From Rhopalosiphum padi (lineage: Eukaryota; Arthropoda; Insecta; Hemiptera; Aphididae), in NCBI RefSeq assembly GCF_020882245.1, contig NC_083597.1:9024581-9088580 (forward strand): a stretch of 64,000 nucleotides of DNA, given 5' to 3'. Of the stretch, positions 34,562-46,919 are shown piece after piece; the first letter of the stretch is position 1, and every line of letters begins with the position of its first letter. Under the pieces are notes generated by a model that was not told the origin of the DNA, did no database searches, and saw only the letters and a program-made list of their open reading frames with translations. A program made the position numbers and the translations under genes.

Positions 34562-37500
34562 TTATGTGTTACGTGTAGCTAATGTAGCATCAATGTATGC
34601 ATCTATGATTTTGTCTTCATCCCAATCTGTTAATTCTTTGAACTCCAAAAGTTTTTCATAATCCAGTGGAACTTTCAGATTATTACAAGGTGACTGTACA
34701 AATATAACATTATATTTTACATGATTGATATTTGTTTCAAAATTAAATTGTTTATATTACCTTGGGTCTATGTAAGTCCCAAAACGCACATTCTTGGGTG
34801 TCCATTACTTCTTTTTCATAGCGATCATATTCTTGATGAGCTATTTTTATTTCTGTCTCTGCTTGCATGTTTATATTTCCCCATTCACTGCAATAAACTT
34901 TTTTGAGGTACTCCAAGCGCTCGTATTCATAGTCAGCCATGTCTGAAAGGTCTTTTACTTCCATTTGTTTTTTGCACAAGTATACAGCTAAACAATAAAT
35001 ATATTTCTATTTAAAATAAAATAAATGTTATACCTACTTATCATAAATAAAGGACCTAAATAGAATCAAAAACGATTATACTGGTTTATTTCAATAATCA
35101 GATTAATAGAACAATCGTAACAATTATTAATAAGAACAATTAAGAACTGAAATTATTATAAGAAGTCATGCAGGGGTGAGAAATCTAGGACTAGATACTA
35201 TTTTACCATAATCTATCCATTAATTCAGATAATATATGACAAAATAGGTTGCCATGAGATATTATTTTAGGTTTTAAGTAGTATATTAATTTAGAGCTTA
35301 AATTATACCTATATCTATGGCACAATCATAAACACTATACAATTTAATTTAAAATAGTAAGTACGTGAGTAATTATAATACTTGGGCTAATGATTTGTAA
35401 AATTAATAAAACCAAAAGCTTTTTGAGTTTAAAAAATATGTATATATAGTAAGATAATTAATTTTCACGATACCAAAGAAGAAATAGAAGTTATAGAAGC
35501 AAAGGATTCTTTTAATAACATTTGGTTGATTATTCATTTGTCTGTGAGATTTCATAATAATATCTAATATCTATAGTCTATACTATACATATATAAGTAA
35601 AGTTTGTAAAAAATTAAATTAAATAATCATATATAAACTTCAAAAAAAGAAACATATTAGGTACTGTACAATAATATTAGTTGCTAGTATATAATATAAC
35701 AAAATATACCAATTTGGAGATTTAATATTTTTATAAGATATCTTTAATAGAAATTGTTTTATCATATCATGCTGAAAATTAAATTGTTAGACAATTTGGA
35801 AGCTTTAATAAAAAAAATAAACTATTGATATATGTTGTGAAAGTAATTTTAGTAGAATGAATTTAAATTTTATTTATTTTTGTTTATAGTAATTATTAAT
35901 TAGTGAGAAAAATTAAATTAAATAGTAGGCTTTGTGTTTTTTCAATAGTTTAAAAATTCGAAGAAAAATTGTTATGCAATTTAATTTTAATTAAATTAAA
36001 ATTGCCAAAATAGTTAAAAACATTAGTTACCTAGCCTATGACTTATCAGCATAGTATTGAGTTATTTTATTGATTTTCTAATGTTATTAAAAACTTTATT
36101 TTAATCCTTAGTTAATATCTATGAGCAAAATAGGTGCTATAGGTTAATCAAAGAAAGCAATAAATATAGACCAGGGGTCCCCAATTAATAATTTTGAAGG
36201 GCCATTGCTATATTAAAGATTTGAAAATTTTTCACGGGCCATCAAAATTCTAAGTAAATATTTATATTATTTAAAAACCAATAATATTGAACAAAAATAA
36301 TAATTTACAATAATAACAATTATAATGTTGTCGTAAGATGTGGTATTTATTATTTGTTTGTGGGCCGGATAAAATGTTCTGCCGCCATTTGGTGACCCAT
36401 GGTATAGAGCATTTAACAATTTAACATAAGGAAATGTTATGAATGACTAGCTGGCTCTAAAAAGTTCAAATCTGCATTACAAACACTGGATGTCACTTAG
36501 AACATTTATAAATAAAATGTAACATATTATTTCTTTTATGTATTAAAACCATTTTTTAGTTAAATTAACATTAAAGTTAATAAAAAATATTAATTTGAAT
36601 TCTCAATAATTAATAAATTTAATCTCTACTGAAGGCTACTCTAATAATTAAATGTTTCAGATTGTTATAAAAATATCTGTATAGAAATCAAGATTGATTA
36701 AAACAGGCGATTTATGCACTGTTAACTTAACTATTATTTTTAAAAAACCAAAAAATACTTGTTTAACTTGGTAAATATTAACTTTCAAAAATTACTTTTC
36801 AGATACACTCTATACAATATATATTATTTATAATTACTAGGGCCCGGAATTTAATAGCCTTAAAAACATTCAAAAATGATCTAAAAAAAAAATGCAAATA
36901 TAACATATAAATGACAGAAAATGTTTTTAAAAAATGACCTTAAAAATTACAAATATTTGTTTTAAATTATTTTAAAAATTTTACTCTATTTTACTATAAA
37001 ATTCTATAAAGCTTACAAATTACTCAAAATATGACATAAAAATGACAAAAATTATCCTTAAAAATTAAATGAAAATATAGTATACGTACACGAGCACAAA
37101 CCAACGTTTTAATTTTCGGCATTTCAAAAATATTACGAAAAAATAATAACATTTAGGTACAATAATATTCACTACAACACGACAATGACAACTGTAATCG
37201 GTGAGATAGGTACTAATCTTAGTCCTTGGTAATTCCAAAGTTTTAAGTAATTTATCGATATAATGGTCAACAAGAAACAATAAGTAGTAAAATAATGTGA
37301 AATCAGTAAAAATGACAAAAATGTGGGAAAATGACCTATAAAAATGTAAAAAAAAATGCAAAATAAAAATTAGCTATTCAGATTCACATTCTAATGAAAA
37401 ACAATTGTGGCTAGGAGAGCATTGTCTAAAAAAATGCAAAATGCATCAACTTCCGAGCCCTAATAATTACCATTACTAACATTATTAGAAAATCAAAGAA

Positions 37501-40500
37501 ATGTTGCATCAATGTAAAAAAATTTTAGAACACATAAATTCAATCAAATGATTAAAACAAGTAAATTTACCATGTTATATACATGCACTAGTTCCTTGTA
37601 GGTACGTTTGACACTAATTGTTATGTACCAAAAATATGAACAATTATTTTTTATTACTAAAATAATTTTTAGTAAATTAATTAACTAATAATTTAAAAAC
37701 AAATTATTACTTATATTATCACTTATCAGATATTATCAGATATAATATCACAATATAATATAATATAAATATAATATCACATATTATACAGAAAAACTTC
37801 ATCGTCACTTAAAAGACAAAATACTATTACGAGGGAAAAAACCAATAGTCTCGTAAAACCTATAGCCCATATAAATTAGTATCCATATATTTGTCAATAG
37901 GAATTTGTCATAAAGATGTTTTAATGTAATTTAATATTAATTATGTATTAATAATACACTAAAGTTCATTGTTAAAATTCAAAAAAAAACTTTTATTATT
38001 TTAAAAATTATTTTATATTTTATATTTAAAAGAATATTGCCATATAAAAAATGTTACTATAAATTCCTAAACTAATAAATACTATTTAAAATTAACAAGA
38101 TTCTCAAAAATTTAAATAAATACAGTTATATTATAATATATACTTATTTAACTTTGTTAAAATTGAATTTTTAACCATATTATCTACATTCATAAGTAAC
38201 AAAAACATTTAATATTAATAATATTCTTAATAAAATCAGAAATATTTTATTGCTGAGTTTGGATTTGTATATAATTATATTACATTGTTTGCATTATTTA
38301 CTGGTTGACATTTGATGGTAATGAATGCTAAATTAGGTCAAAATATAATGTTCCGTGGAGGTTTGCTTAAAAATATTAATATTTTTAGAGGCAGGTATTT
38401 ATTATACAGTTTATTAGTGCATATTTTTACATTTTACATTTTTTATAGCATATTTTAAAATCATATTTACTATTTAAATGGCATAATATTGTACTATTTT
38501 GTAAACTTATAAAATAAATGAGAACAGAGACTAAGCCAATAATCTTTATTGATTATTTATCGAGATAATGTGATAGCCATAGCCACTTTATTATATTAAT
38601 ATATGTTTATTATCAACTATTACAAGTTTACATTTATTTAATATTCATATTTACTTTAACTACTGAGCAGGATATTTGTGATTTTATCAAAAATTACTAA
38701 AAATAATAGTGGAAGGGAGGAAGTTACTATGATACCACGCAGTATACGTAGTACATCTGTATGCCAATGACATCTATTTTGTCATGTGAACACCAGTAAT
38801 ATAATTAAATAGATACTTATTGGATAAAATATTATTATTAAAATTTTTATAACTCACCATACTGATAATCTCCAGGTTGGGGTATGCTAGATATCCAAAA
38901 ATCAGGAGTCTGTAACAAATAAAAATGTGAATAATACAATTTTTATGTAATTTTAATACAAGAAAGGTTAGTCTACTTGGTAGTTGGTACCTGATTGTTA
39001 GTTTATTTATTATTAAAATTTGTTTTATTACAGTATATGTTTTTGTGGTTTGCATTGTTAGTATTAGATACTAATTATTTAGTGAGTAGGTATTTGTTAG
39101 TTTCTCTATGGCGAATCTATCTAACTAGTTTACATGCAACCCAATCTTGTTAAGAGGTAAAATTTTCAAATTTATTTATTAGAGTATAATTTTCATATGC
39201 ATATATATCTACTAAGAAATATGTTCCTACCAAGATAATTTAGTTATATTTTGAAGTAAATAAATATTTAATACTTGGTACAATAGTATAATCAAATGCA
39301 GAACCAAATCAGTCATAATAACATATCTAATGTACAAATAAAAGTCTAATAAAAATTATTTACAAATATAAATATGATATTACATATAGATAAGTTTAAA
39401 AGATCGCCATTTTCTAATCAAACAACCCTTACGATTTTTGAAAGTTTTTTCAATTTCAAAACAAAAATTAAAAATTGCATTCCTATCATTACCTATTCGA
39501 TGTATTTGTCTCACCGTGCAAATTAGAAGTTGCTGATTCATTTTTATTTTATTTATCATAAATAGCACTACCTAATCTTTTTATTGCTTGCAATATAGAC
39601 ATTACTAAATGAGAATTGGTGATCAACCGAATATTGTAGATTTCAGCGTTAATCGTGTTTATCGGGATTCATGTGTTTTACATAGTATTTTTATTCGACA
39701 GTAAAAAATGAAATCGCTTAATCAAAGTTGGAATGTAACACCGAAGTAATTAGAGGGGTTTATGTGATATTTTTATGATGTTTATTTGAGAAATAGGGGG
39801 GGAGTCTGGTTATTTTAATGTAATTAAGATTTACTTTTGGTTTGGGAACTGGAGGTGCGGACCGAACGATATCATCTGGAATTTGTCGGCGTAAGTGTCG
39901 AAAGATCTTATAGACACGACAACCCTTGTAGTTGGCCGGATGATCACCTTGGCATAATGCACACGTCGCTGGAGTATTCTCGGCTTCAGTACATTCTGAT
40001 GAAGCATGGTTTTTTCCGCAACGCACACAGCGGGATTGGAAAACACAGTCGGGCCACACATGGCCAAAATCTTGACAATTTTCACATTGATCAACTGCAC
40101 CTTTGTTGTACGGTTCTTCAAATTCAACATCTATGTTTAGAAGAGTATCGATCCTAAATATTTCTTCGTTTATATGAGACGGTTCAAGGTCGATGGTAAA
40201 CAATGGTAGAGAAACATTCGTCTTCTTGTGTTTCATATTAAATACTTGGCGAACAGAAAAACCTAATATCTCCAATTCTTTTTTAATCTTTAGGACATTG
40301 GTAACAGGAGGTAAATTTCTCAATATAACCCTGAATGATTTTTGGGTATTCTTGAGTGATTTGTATGACGTGTAATACAGTATATTATTATCATCCAAGT
40401 AACGAATAGTCTTCCTGTAAGTTTCTGGTTGAGTCATTTGTATTTTTAGGTGATTAAATGAAGCAATAAAATTTAAATTGTTAGAATCATCTATTTGTCT

Positions 40501-43500
40501 TAGTTTGTCGATTATTAGCTGTTCAAACTCCTCACTTTTGACACAGTGGATGAATATTTCAGGAGGTTTTTCAAAGTCTTGAGAATTACTAACAGACGAT
40601 TCGCGTTCATTACTTATCTGAAAATTAGTGTTTACATTAGCAATATTATTATTTTTGTTTTTGCAGTTATTCATTTGGATACTAGTGTCTTCAAATAACA
40701 CGCAGTTCGACGTGTTAGTCATGTTGAAAATGGGTTGATTGGTTTCTCGACTATATGTAGGAATTAGATCAAGTAATTCAAAACTGTTTCGTCCGATCGG
40801 ATATCTTGGCTGACGAAAAAATTCTTCATTGTGAGTAGGTTTGAGTTTGTATATATCACTTCTATTTCTTTTAAAAACTCTCTATTAGACAGAAAGATAA
40901 GTATTAATAATTGATGTAGGGTATGCGACTTTAATCAATCCGCTGCCAGCTACATGTTAGTTATTATCCAAATTAGTTTTCATTTTTAACGAAAAATATA
41001 ATTTAAAAAAATAATGTATGTCTATCGAAAATCAAATATGTTATCAACTCTCCTTCGAGGACATTCTTAACACTTTCGAATCAAGCAAATCTAGAAAAAA
41101 AATGTTTTAAGTAGACTTTAATTTGTATTTGTTATTTTTTTATATCTATATTATTTTTAACTCTATAATTCATTTGTATTATTGGTTGAAAAAATGACTT
41201 TGTAATAAAAGTTTATTTAAGACCTCTCCTTGAAAAAATTTTCTAGTCGCATTGATAATAAATTAACATATAAAACCTTTTATTTTTATATTTTTGTAAA
41301 ATTAGAGTCACAAAATGGATCAGCCCTGGGTCACTAATTTCAATAATCCAAGTATAATCTATATTAATATACATTATATTCAGTTATTTTATTAAATAAT
41401 AAATATTAGTTTCTCATATTTAATAATTCTTAATTAAATCTTAATTGTACATACCTATTAATGTTGTAAAAATATAGTTAGATCTAAGCTTATAAAACAT
41501 TGTAAACTCTAATTTATCAATTCTTACTGATTTTGTAATTTTTTTTTTTTGTTAACCTTTTTCAAAATGTCAAATATTATATTATTTTAGCCTTAAGGTT
41601 AGATGACCAATTGTCAGGAAAACTTTATAAATAAAAAAAAAAAAAATTAAATAATAAAGTGTATCTATGTGATTTCCATAATATGAATATAATGTATAGA
41701 TCTATTAATAATATGATGAATTGCAAACACTGGATAATGCACAATGTTTATGCTGAAAATTAATGAAAATTCACATTTTATTTTTGTTATTTGCTTATTC
41801 TATTTTCGTTTCGATTAAATCCTCATATATGGGCATACCCCACGCCTCACTCTACATAGATCATTAGATCCATAGTTTATGATGGCGGAGGATAATATTA
41901 CCTATATTGTGGTGTGTATATGTCGTAGCCACTTGATGAAATTGATCTTTTCATGAAAAGATGACCATTTCATGAAATGGAAACGGATTTTTTACACTTC
42001 GTGAAGTTCGAAAATATTTCACAATATGGTCACTTTTTCATGAAATGGTCACACTAATTTAACATCGTGTAATTTTTTTCACAATGTGGTCGTTCACTTT
42101 GTGTACTGAAAATTGAAATACAATATTTATTACACACGTAAATGTACAAGCTTTAATAAACATAAATGTAAGTTATTTTTATCTAAAGTTAACTGAAGTT
42201 ATTATATAGGTATATATGTATTACATAATATATTTATATCTATTTTTATCATATTAATTATATAATATTTTTATTTATTAGGGCAGGAAAATGAATTGTG
42301 ACAACGACTGTTACATTTTAAACCACCTTTAAAACATACACATCTTTTGGTTTGACAAGCACTTTTACATGAACAACTTAAGAACCCCTGACCTCCAGAT
42401 ACAACTTGGACAGTTTCACGCAATGTTAATTCTTTTTGTTTGTCAACCTGTTCAGGTAAAATGAAATTTGCAGTTGCAATTTTTGGTAAAACTCAATTTT
42501 TTCATTAAAGTTATCCATTTTTAATATACTACGTAGAGATAGAATACAGTAGATAATTGTAATAGAATACGATCGAATGATCCACACAGCAATTACTAAA
42601 AACTTGAGCATCAAAGTATAACTAAAATACTGGTATGACATTATCCTATTATGACTTTTATCAAAACCAATAAAATATTATCTACACATTTCGGATAGTC
42701 CGGTAATTGCAGTATAATAGTCGTATAAAATATAGATAGTATTTGTTTTATTTTATATGCACACGTGTCACGTACCTATCTAGTTAACGGATATAATCAA
42801 ACTTTACGTGTTCTTTAGATAAAATAACTTACATTTATGTTTATTAAAGCTTGTACATTTACGTGTGTAATAAATATTGTATTTCAATTTTCAGTACACA
42901 AAGTGAACGACCACATTGTGAAAAAAATTACACGATGTTAAATTAGTGTGACCATTTCATGAAAAAGTGACCATATTGTGAAATATTTTCGAACTTCACG
43001 AAGTGTAAAAAATCCGTTTCCATTTCATGAAATGGTCATCTTTTCATGAAAAGATCAATTTCATCAAGTGGCTACGACATATATACCTATATATTATTAC
43101 CTATATCCTATATTCCTAATTTGTATAATCTGTTAATGTTGTATTTAACATGGCTGTGGTCGAGGCCGTGGTCTAGTAAAATCACCAAAATTTGTAGCCA
43201 GTATTTTATTATTATCTGACTAATGTAAGGTAATAGTCTACAATTACTGTAGTAACTGATAAGAAAACGTAATAGTATTTTTATAAAATACTATTTTAGG
43301 TAAAAGATGTCCCAAAGTTTGAAAATCGCTGACTAGCCTGTCGCCTACCCAATCCGCCCCTGTAACTCACTTGAAAACGGTAACAGTGCTGTTCGTCATT
43401 TGTCACCTTCGTCTGTTGACGAGTGATCGAGAAAAAGAAACCATATGAAAATAAAAGATTTGCCAGGTACAACACATTCTCTGAAATATGAAAAATAAAT

Positions 43501-44046
43501 AATAATATAAAAGGCTTCTTTGGTGATTAGTATTTATCTACTTATTTTTCTAGCCCATTACCTGTGGTCGCAATTTCTGTATAATACATCATCCAGTTTA
43601 CCAAATCAGCCCCTGTAAAAAATAAAACGACAACGCGTACATTATATATTTTATTAATGTATATCAGAGTACTCTAACTTTATTTAGTGAGTAGTTACGA
43701 TCTTTTATTGAAAATTTATTGACCTATCCATGTCATTAAATACGATGACCTTTATATTTAATATTATATAAAATACCTAATATATAATATATTATTAAAT
43801 GTATTATGATTATGTAATTTTCTTATGGTTTGAACTTTAAGTTGTTAGGAAAAATATTTTAAAACCATTTATGACCATTAACTTGGGAAAACTTTACGTG
43901 TTATACTGTTGTATAACATAAAATATAGAGATAAACTCCTTATGCTTACCAGTAAAAACGGATGGATGTATGTAATCCAACGTGATATCTCGACGTAGTG
44001 AAACGCCGTGGTCCGTGTCTTGCATTCGATCCACTAACTTCTCCAT
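34562..44046 (-). CDS. R7-family RGS-related protein, DEP plus DHEX domains only (six exons)
   Basis: Exons on the minus strand: 44046-43950, 43612-43562, 43480-43371, 38909-38858, 34987-34761 and 34693-34562. All introns are GT-AG and the joined frame is 222 codons plus TAA with no break. Residues ~1-85 match the RGS7-type DEP domain (MEKLVDRMQD, PSVFTGADLVNWM, LANLLFSYGFFF, HCYRFQ). Residues ~86-180 match the DHEX domain (TPDFW, YAVYLCKKQM, NMQAETEIKI, AFWDLHRP). In R7 proteins these domains bind the membrane anchor R7BP and Gbeta5-linked partners. The GGL and RGS domains that normally follow are absent; a 43-residue acidic C-terminus (KELTDWDEDKIIDAYIDA) takes their place. The ATG opens exon 1 right after an acceptor, so an upstream exon is likely. 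It is either a truncated paralogue or a short isoform. Confidence 0.82.
36172..36401. mobile_element. hAT-type MITE in an intron of the RGS-related gene
   Basis: 230-bp element. Left end CAGGGGTCCCCAA, right end inverted CATGGGTCACCAA; subterminal GGGCCAT and GGGCCGG are typical of this group. Flanks ATATAGAC and GTATAGAG agree at 6 of 8 positions. Confidence 0.7.
36838..37462. mobile_element. hAT-type MITE, family A copy 3, with perfect TSD
   Basis: 625-bp element. Ends are TAGGGCCCGGAATTT and the inverted TAGGGCTCGGAAGTT, flanked by identical 8-bp TSDs ATAATTAC (36830-36837 and 37463-37470). The interior is rich in AAAAATGCAAA and AAAATGAC repeats. Lies in the RGS-related intron. The 98-codon minus-strand frame inside (37065-37361) is not a gene. 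Confidence 0.88.
37471..38857. other. Intron sequence, nothing else recognised
   Basis: AT-rich intron between exons 4 and 5 of the RGS-related gene. No element ends or coding sequence recognised. Confidence 0.5.
39760..40881 (-). CDS. LINE (jockey/I-like) ORF1 nucleic-acid-binding protein without ORF2
   Basis: Open frame of 373 codons after a TAG at 40882-40884; the first ATG is at 40722, giving 320 residues. The product matches the ORF1/gag of jockey-like LINEs: a Pre-C2HC region (SFRVILRNLPPVTNVLKIKK, then LPLFTIDLEPSHINEEIF), then CCHC-type knuckles (CENCQDFGHVWPDC, CVRCGKNHASSEC, CALCQGDHPANYKGC). It binds nucleic acid and forms the retrotransposition particle. No endonuclease or reverse transcriptase frame follows downstream, which is odd because LINEs normally lose their 5' rather than 3' part. 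Sequence upstream of the ATG reads as coding, preceded by TATCTTTCTGTCTAATAG, a splice-acceptor-like tract. It sits on the coding strand in the intron between exons 3 and 4 of the RGS-related gene. Confidence 0.8.
   Translation of the reverse strand, partial: RVFKRNRSDIYKLKPTHNEEFFRQPRYPIGRNSFELLDLIPTYSRETNQPIFNMTNTSNCVLFEDTSIQMNNCKNKNNNIANVNTNFQISNERESSVSNSQDFEKPPEIFIHCVKSEEFEQLIIDKLRQIDDSNNLNFIASFNHLKIQMTQPETYRKTIRYLDDNNILYYTSYKSLKNTQKSFRVILRNLPPVTNVLKIKKELEILGFSVRQVFNMKHKKTNVSLPLFTIDLEPSHINEEIFRIDTLLNIDVEFEEPYNKGAVDQCENCQDFGHVWPDCVFQSRCVRCGKNHASSECTEAENTPATCALCQGDHPANYKGCRVYKIFRHLRRQIPDDIVRSAPPVPKPKVNLNYIKITRLPPYFSNKHHKNIT
40890..41916. other. Intron sequence, nothing else recognised
   Basis: AT-rich, with poly(T) and poly(A) runs near 41540 and 41634. 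No coding sequence recognised. Confidence 0.45.
41921..43079. mobile_element. Ginger-like DNA transposon, internally deleted, with ~270-bp TIRs
   Basis: 1,159-bp element. The first ~270 bases (TGTCGTAGCCACTTGATGAA...) are nearly perfectly repeated in inverted form at 42816-43079. A 4-bp TSD TATA lies on each side (41917-41920 and 43080-43083). Between the arms is a minus-strand C-terminal gene fragment with a Cys-rich motif. TGT ends and a 4-bp TSD fit Ginger elements; family assignment rests on that and the Cys-rich fragment. Confidence 0.72.
42271..42500 (-). pseudogene. C-terminal Cys-rich fragment of a Ginger/KRBA2-like transposase
   Basis: Minus-strand frame ending at TAA 42271-42273 contains GGQGFLSCSCKSACQTKRCV followed by CFKGGLKCNSRCHN. 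This CxCxxxC...C pattern is typical of the C-terminus of KRAB-A-domain-containing-protein-2-like integrases encoded by Ginger-type elements. The integrase core is missing, so it is a deletion remnant. Confidence 0.6.
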
Positions 44047-44133
44047 CTGAAAAACGTCACACATAACAATTCTTCTCGTTAGTGATGATAGAATAAGCAA
44101 ATGATAATATGATCTGGCCCAGTCCCCCTCCTA

Positions 44134-44364
44134 TTATAAGTTAATCTTCGTTGTAATTATAGTGATAAATAGGAAAGCGACAGTAACGGAAATTACATTT
44201 TTGAAAATCATCACGTCTATCGTGCACTTGGTCTGATCCATATCTATAGATATAAAGCGCAGTGAGGCGCTACTTTCGGCGTATCTATTGGCTTCATCTA
44301 TATTATCTTGTAATTTTTTTCTTGTACTGCAAATAAGTTTCAAACCCCTGCAATGGACAATCAA
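44134..44364 (-). CDS. Possible last exon of a membrane protein (chemoreceptor-like)
   Basis: After CATTGCAG or TTTGCAG (about 44323-44355, minus strand) the frame reads STRKKLQDNIDEANRYAE, then CTIDVMIFKN and a hydrophobic segment VISVTVAFLFIITIIT before TAA. A short hydrophilic part and one C-terminal membrane helix resemble the final exon of insect gustatory receptors, but the diagnostic TYxxxxxQF ending is absent. It may also be chance. It lies just upstream of exon 1 of the RGS-related gene, same strand. Confidence 0.3.
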   Translation of the reverse strand: MIVHCRGLKLICSTRKKLQDNIDEANRYAESSASLRFISIDMDQTKCTIDVMIFKNVISVTVAFLFITIITTKINL

Positions 44365-44399
44365 TAGTTATTAATTTATTATATAATCGTATAATACAA

Positions 44400-46100
44400 T
44401 ACATTAAAACATGCAATACTTTAAACGGCAAAAATATAACAGGAAATTATATCTCAATATAATTTCCTAACATCATGTACCAGTGGTTCATACATACAAT
44501 GGTTGAAAGTTTCGAATTAGGTAATTCGTAATTATCGCATTTTTCAACGGTCTATGACACATTTATAGGTATTATAGTATTATACTATTATTATTACAAT
44601 TTATTAATTTTCGACCGTCCAAAAAATATCAAAGATAACAAAAAACTGTAAAGATAAAAGTTGCTTAGAAAAAATATAGGAATTCAAATCCTGTCTCAAA
44701 AAAAGTGGTTATATTTAGTGAATTTTTATTTTACTGCTCATGCACGGACAAAAATAGTTAACAATTGGAATTTATCAAAAACATATGTATTTTTTAATAT
44801 CCTGTGCGTAATGAAAAAAAACTTGAATCAAATTATAGGTCATGCGTTCAAAATATTTCCTATTACCTTTAAAATTGAGCACACGGTATAAGAGTTACGT
44901 AATGGCTAATTTAAAAGATCAGACTTTTCTGAAAAACAATAGTTAAGTTTAATTTCGTATGATTAGTACGATGAAGATTAAATTGTCAAAAATATCAAAC
45001 TCAAAAATATCTATTCTTCGTGGAAATATTAGAACGATACGGCGGGGTACAATTTGTGCGCACATAGTATATACCTATATATAATATATATTAATCAATA
45101 TTAGTATTATTAATGTAGCTTGTCAAGGTAGAGGAAGATATTGTTTTATGGTGTAATAAGAATATATGTTCTTAAAAAATATGTATTATGTATTTTATAT
45201 ATACTCAACATAATATCTAATACCATAATAGGTTTAAAAAAATGTTCACTTTGTGTGAATTTAAGTACAAAACACCAATTCTAAAATTCTGTATAGTATA
45301 CACCATGTACCAATCAAGGATACGATTATCCACAATATCCTCTCATTCTGCTTACCTTGTATCTGTATGAGTACAACAACACAAAAGAAGTAAAGTCTAA
45401 GTTATATAGTTTATTATATAACTACAGTATTGGGTATAAGTACCTATTAATTAAGTTTTAAAAATAAATGAAGATACTTTACTCATCGTTACTCAAATAA
45501 CATTTTAATGAAATTACTAAATTTATAATCTAAACAATTAGGTACTAAAATACATCCTCTCCCCCCACCAAAAAAAAATCGATCACGTTAATTTTTTCAA
45601 ATTTATTAGAAAACTAATAGTGTGATGTAACAGTAAAATATAATCGTTAAAAGTACTTGGTTAAGTTTGTGAAATAGAAAAGAAAGGGTCAAAATTGGCA
45701 ATAAACAAATAGCGTCGAAGTGGTGGTTCATTTAAACCATAATTAGTGAAGAATGTAGGTAAATTAAAAATAGTATGTTGATGAGAGAAGCAACACTGTG
45801 GGGACATTTAAAGGAATTAGAGTAGGTGTGGTTAGTCAATCTGTCCATTTAATAATTTAGATAAAAATTTAAGGTTTGCAGCACGCCTACGATTTGTCAG
45901 TGAATATAATTTGAGATGCTCAAATACTAGTAAATAAATTTTAACGAAATTATATAACATTGTTATAGTAACATGTTACTCTGCACTCTGCAGTTACTAC
46001 CCATTGCTGTTAAAATATATCTACTATAATACTACAAGATACACTTATTTACGTACCATTCCAATAAGAAGTTGACCATCGTTAATAACCGTTTGAAGAT
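44400..46100. other. AT-rich sequence, no gene recognised
   Basis: Includes a 76-codon plus-strand frame (44661-44891) with no recognisable family. Nothing else found. Confidence 0.4.
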
Positions 46101-46229
46101 TAATTAAAAGATAATATTATGATGTTGATGGGAGCGTGCGCGATGATTGTATGGATGGACAATTGTTGTAGCTTTCATGGGTACAGGAACGATTGATAGT
46201 CGAACAGGCGTCGACCGACGGATGTTGTG

Positions 46230-46330
46230 CAGCTTGTACACTTACGCAGGCGCTTTCAGTCGGCTGCTGGGCTGATCAGACGATATTGAAAGTGAAAGCG
46301 CGAGTATATAGCGGTGGCGGTGTCGTAAGA
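46230..46330 (-). promoter_or_regulatory. Candidate promoter and first exon for the RGS-related gene
   Basis: On the minus strand a CTATATACTCGC box (about 46305) is followed ~60 bp later by GCGCCTGC and a consensus GTAAGT donor (46245-46240). The region 46130-46440 is clearly GC-richer than its flanks. It lies 2.2 kb upstream of the first recognised coding exon on the same strand. Ownership by that gene is inferred. Confidence 0.35.
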
Positions 46331-46919
46331 GAAAGTATTATATTATTATACTCCGGTACGAGGGTGGTGGACCGAGTCTCGTATAAATCGATAATAGCTG
46401 AGAGGGTGTGTGGTTGCAATAGCAGTGGTAGCGTAGTCGGAATTTTTATTAACTCCCTATTCACTTGTGGGTATATACTACGAGTATAATATAGTAGCAC
46501 TCAAATAAAACTGTTGATGTTTAAATATGATAATTTTATGAAAAAATAAATTTTTAAGTTTTTAGTATTATTCATTCGATTATTTTTATTATTTTTTATT
46601 ATTTTTTTCTCCAAACATCATAGAATTATATACATATATGCTACATACACATGATGAAATTGTCCTTTTTCTAAAATGGAAAGCGTATTCTTTTTACTTG
46701 GTTACTTAGTAGAATAAATACAAATTTCATAAAGTGGATATATTTTTACGAAACGGAAGTTATTTTTAATAGTATTATTAGTAACATTTTATACATAATA
46801 CTTTTAATGCTTTGGTTCATTAAAGTTCATCAATGTCTAATTTTCCAATTTCCTATTATATATAGTATATAATATATTTATATATCTATCTATCTGTATG
46901 TATGTATCATGTATGTCGT

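Noticed and set aside
37065..37361. 98-codon minus-strand frame
   Set aside because: Lies within a hAT MITE with perfect TSD; low-complexity hydrophobic translation of A/T repeats.
39837..40157. 106-codon plus-strand frame
   Set aside because: Antisense shadow of the LINE ORF1, which has clear zinc knuckles on the minus strand.
46193..46500. 98-codon plus-strand and 74-codon minus-strand frames
   Set aside because: They overlap on opposite strands in a GC-richer promoter-like region and neither resembles a known domain.
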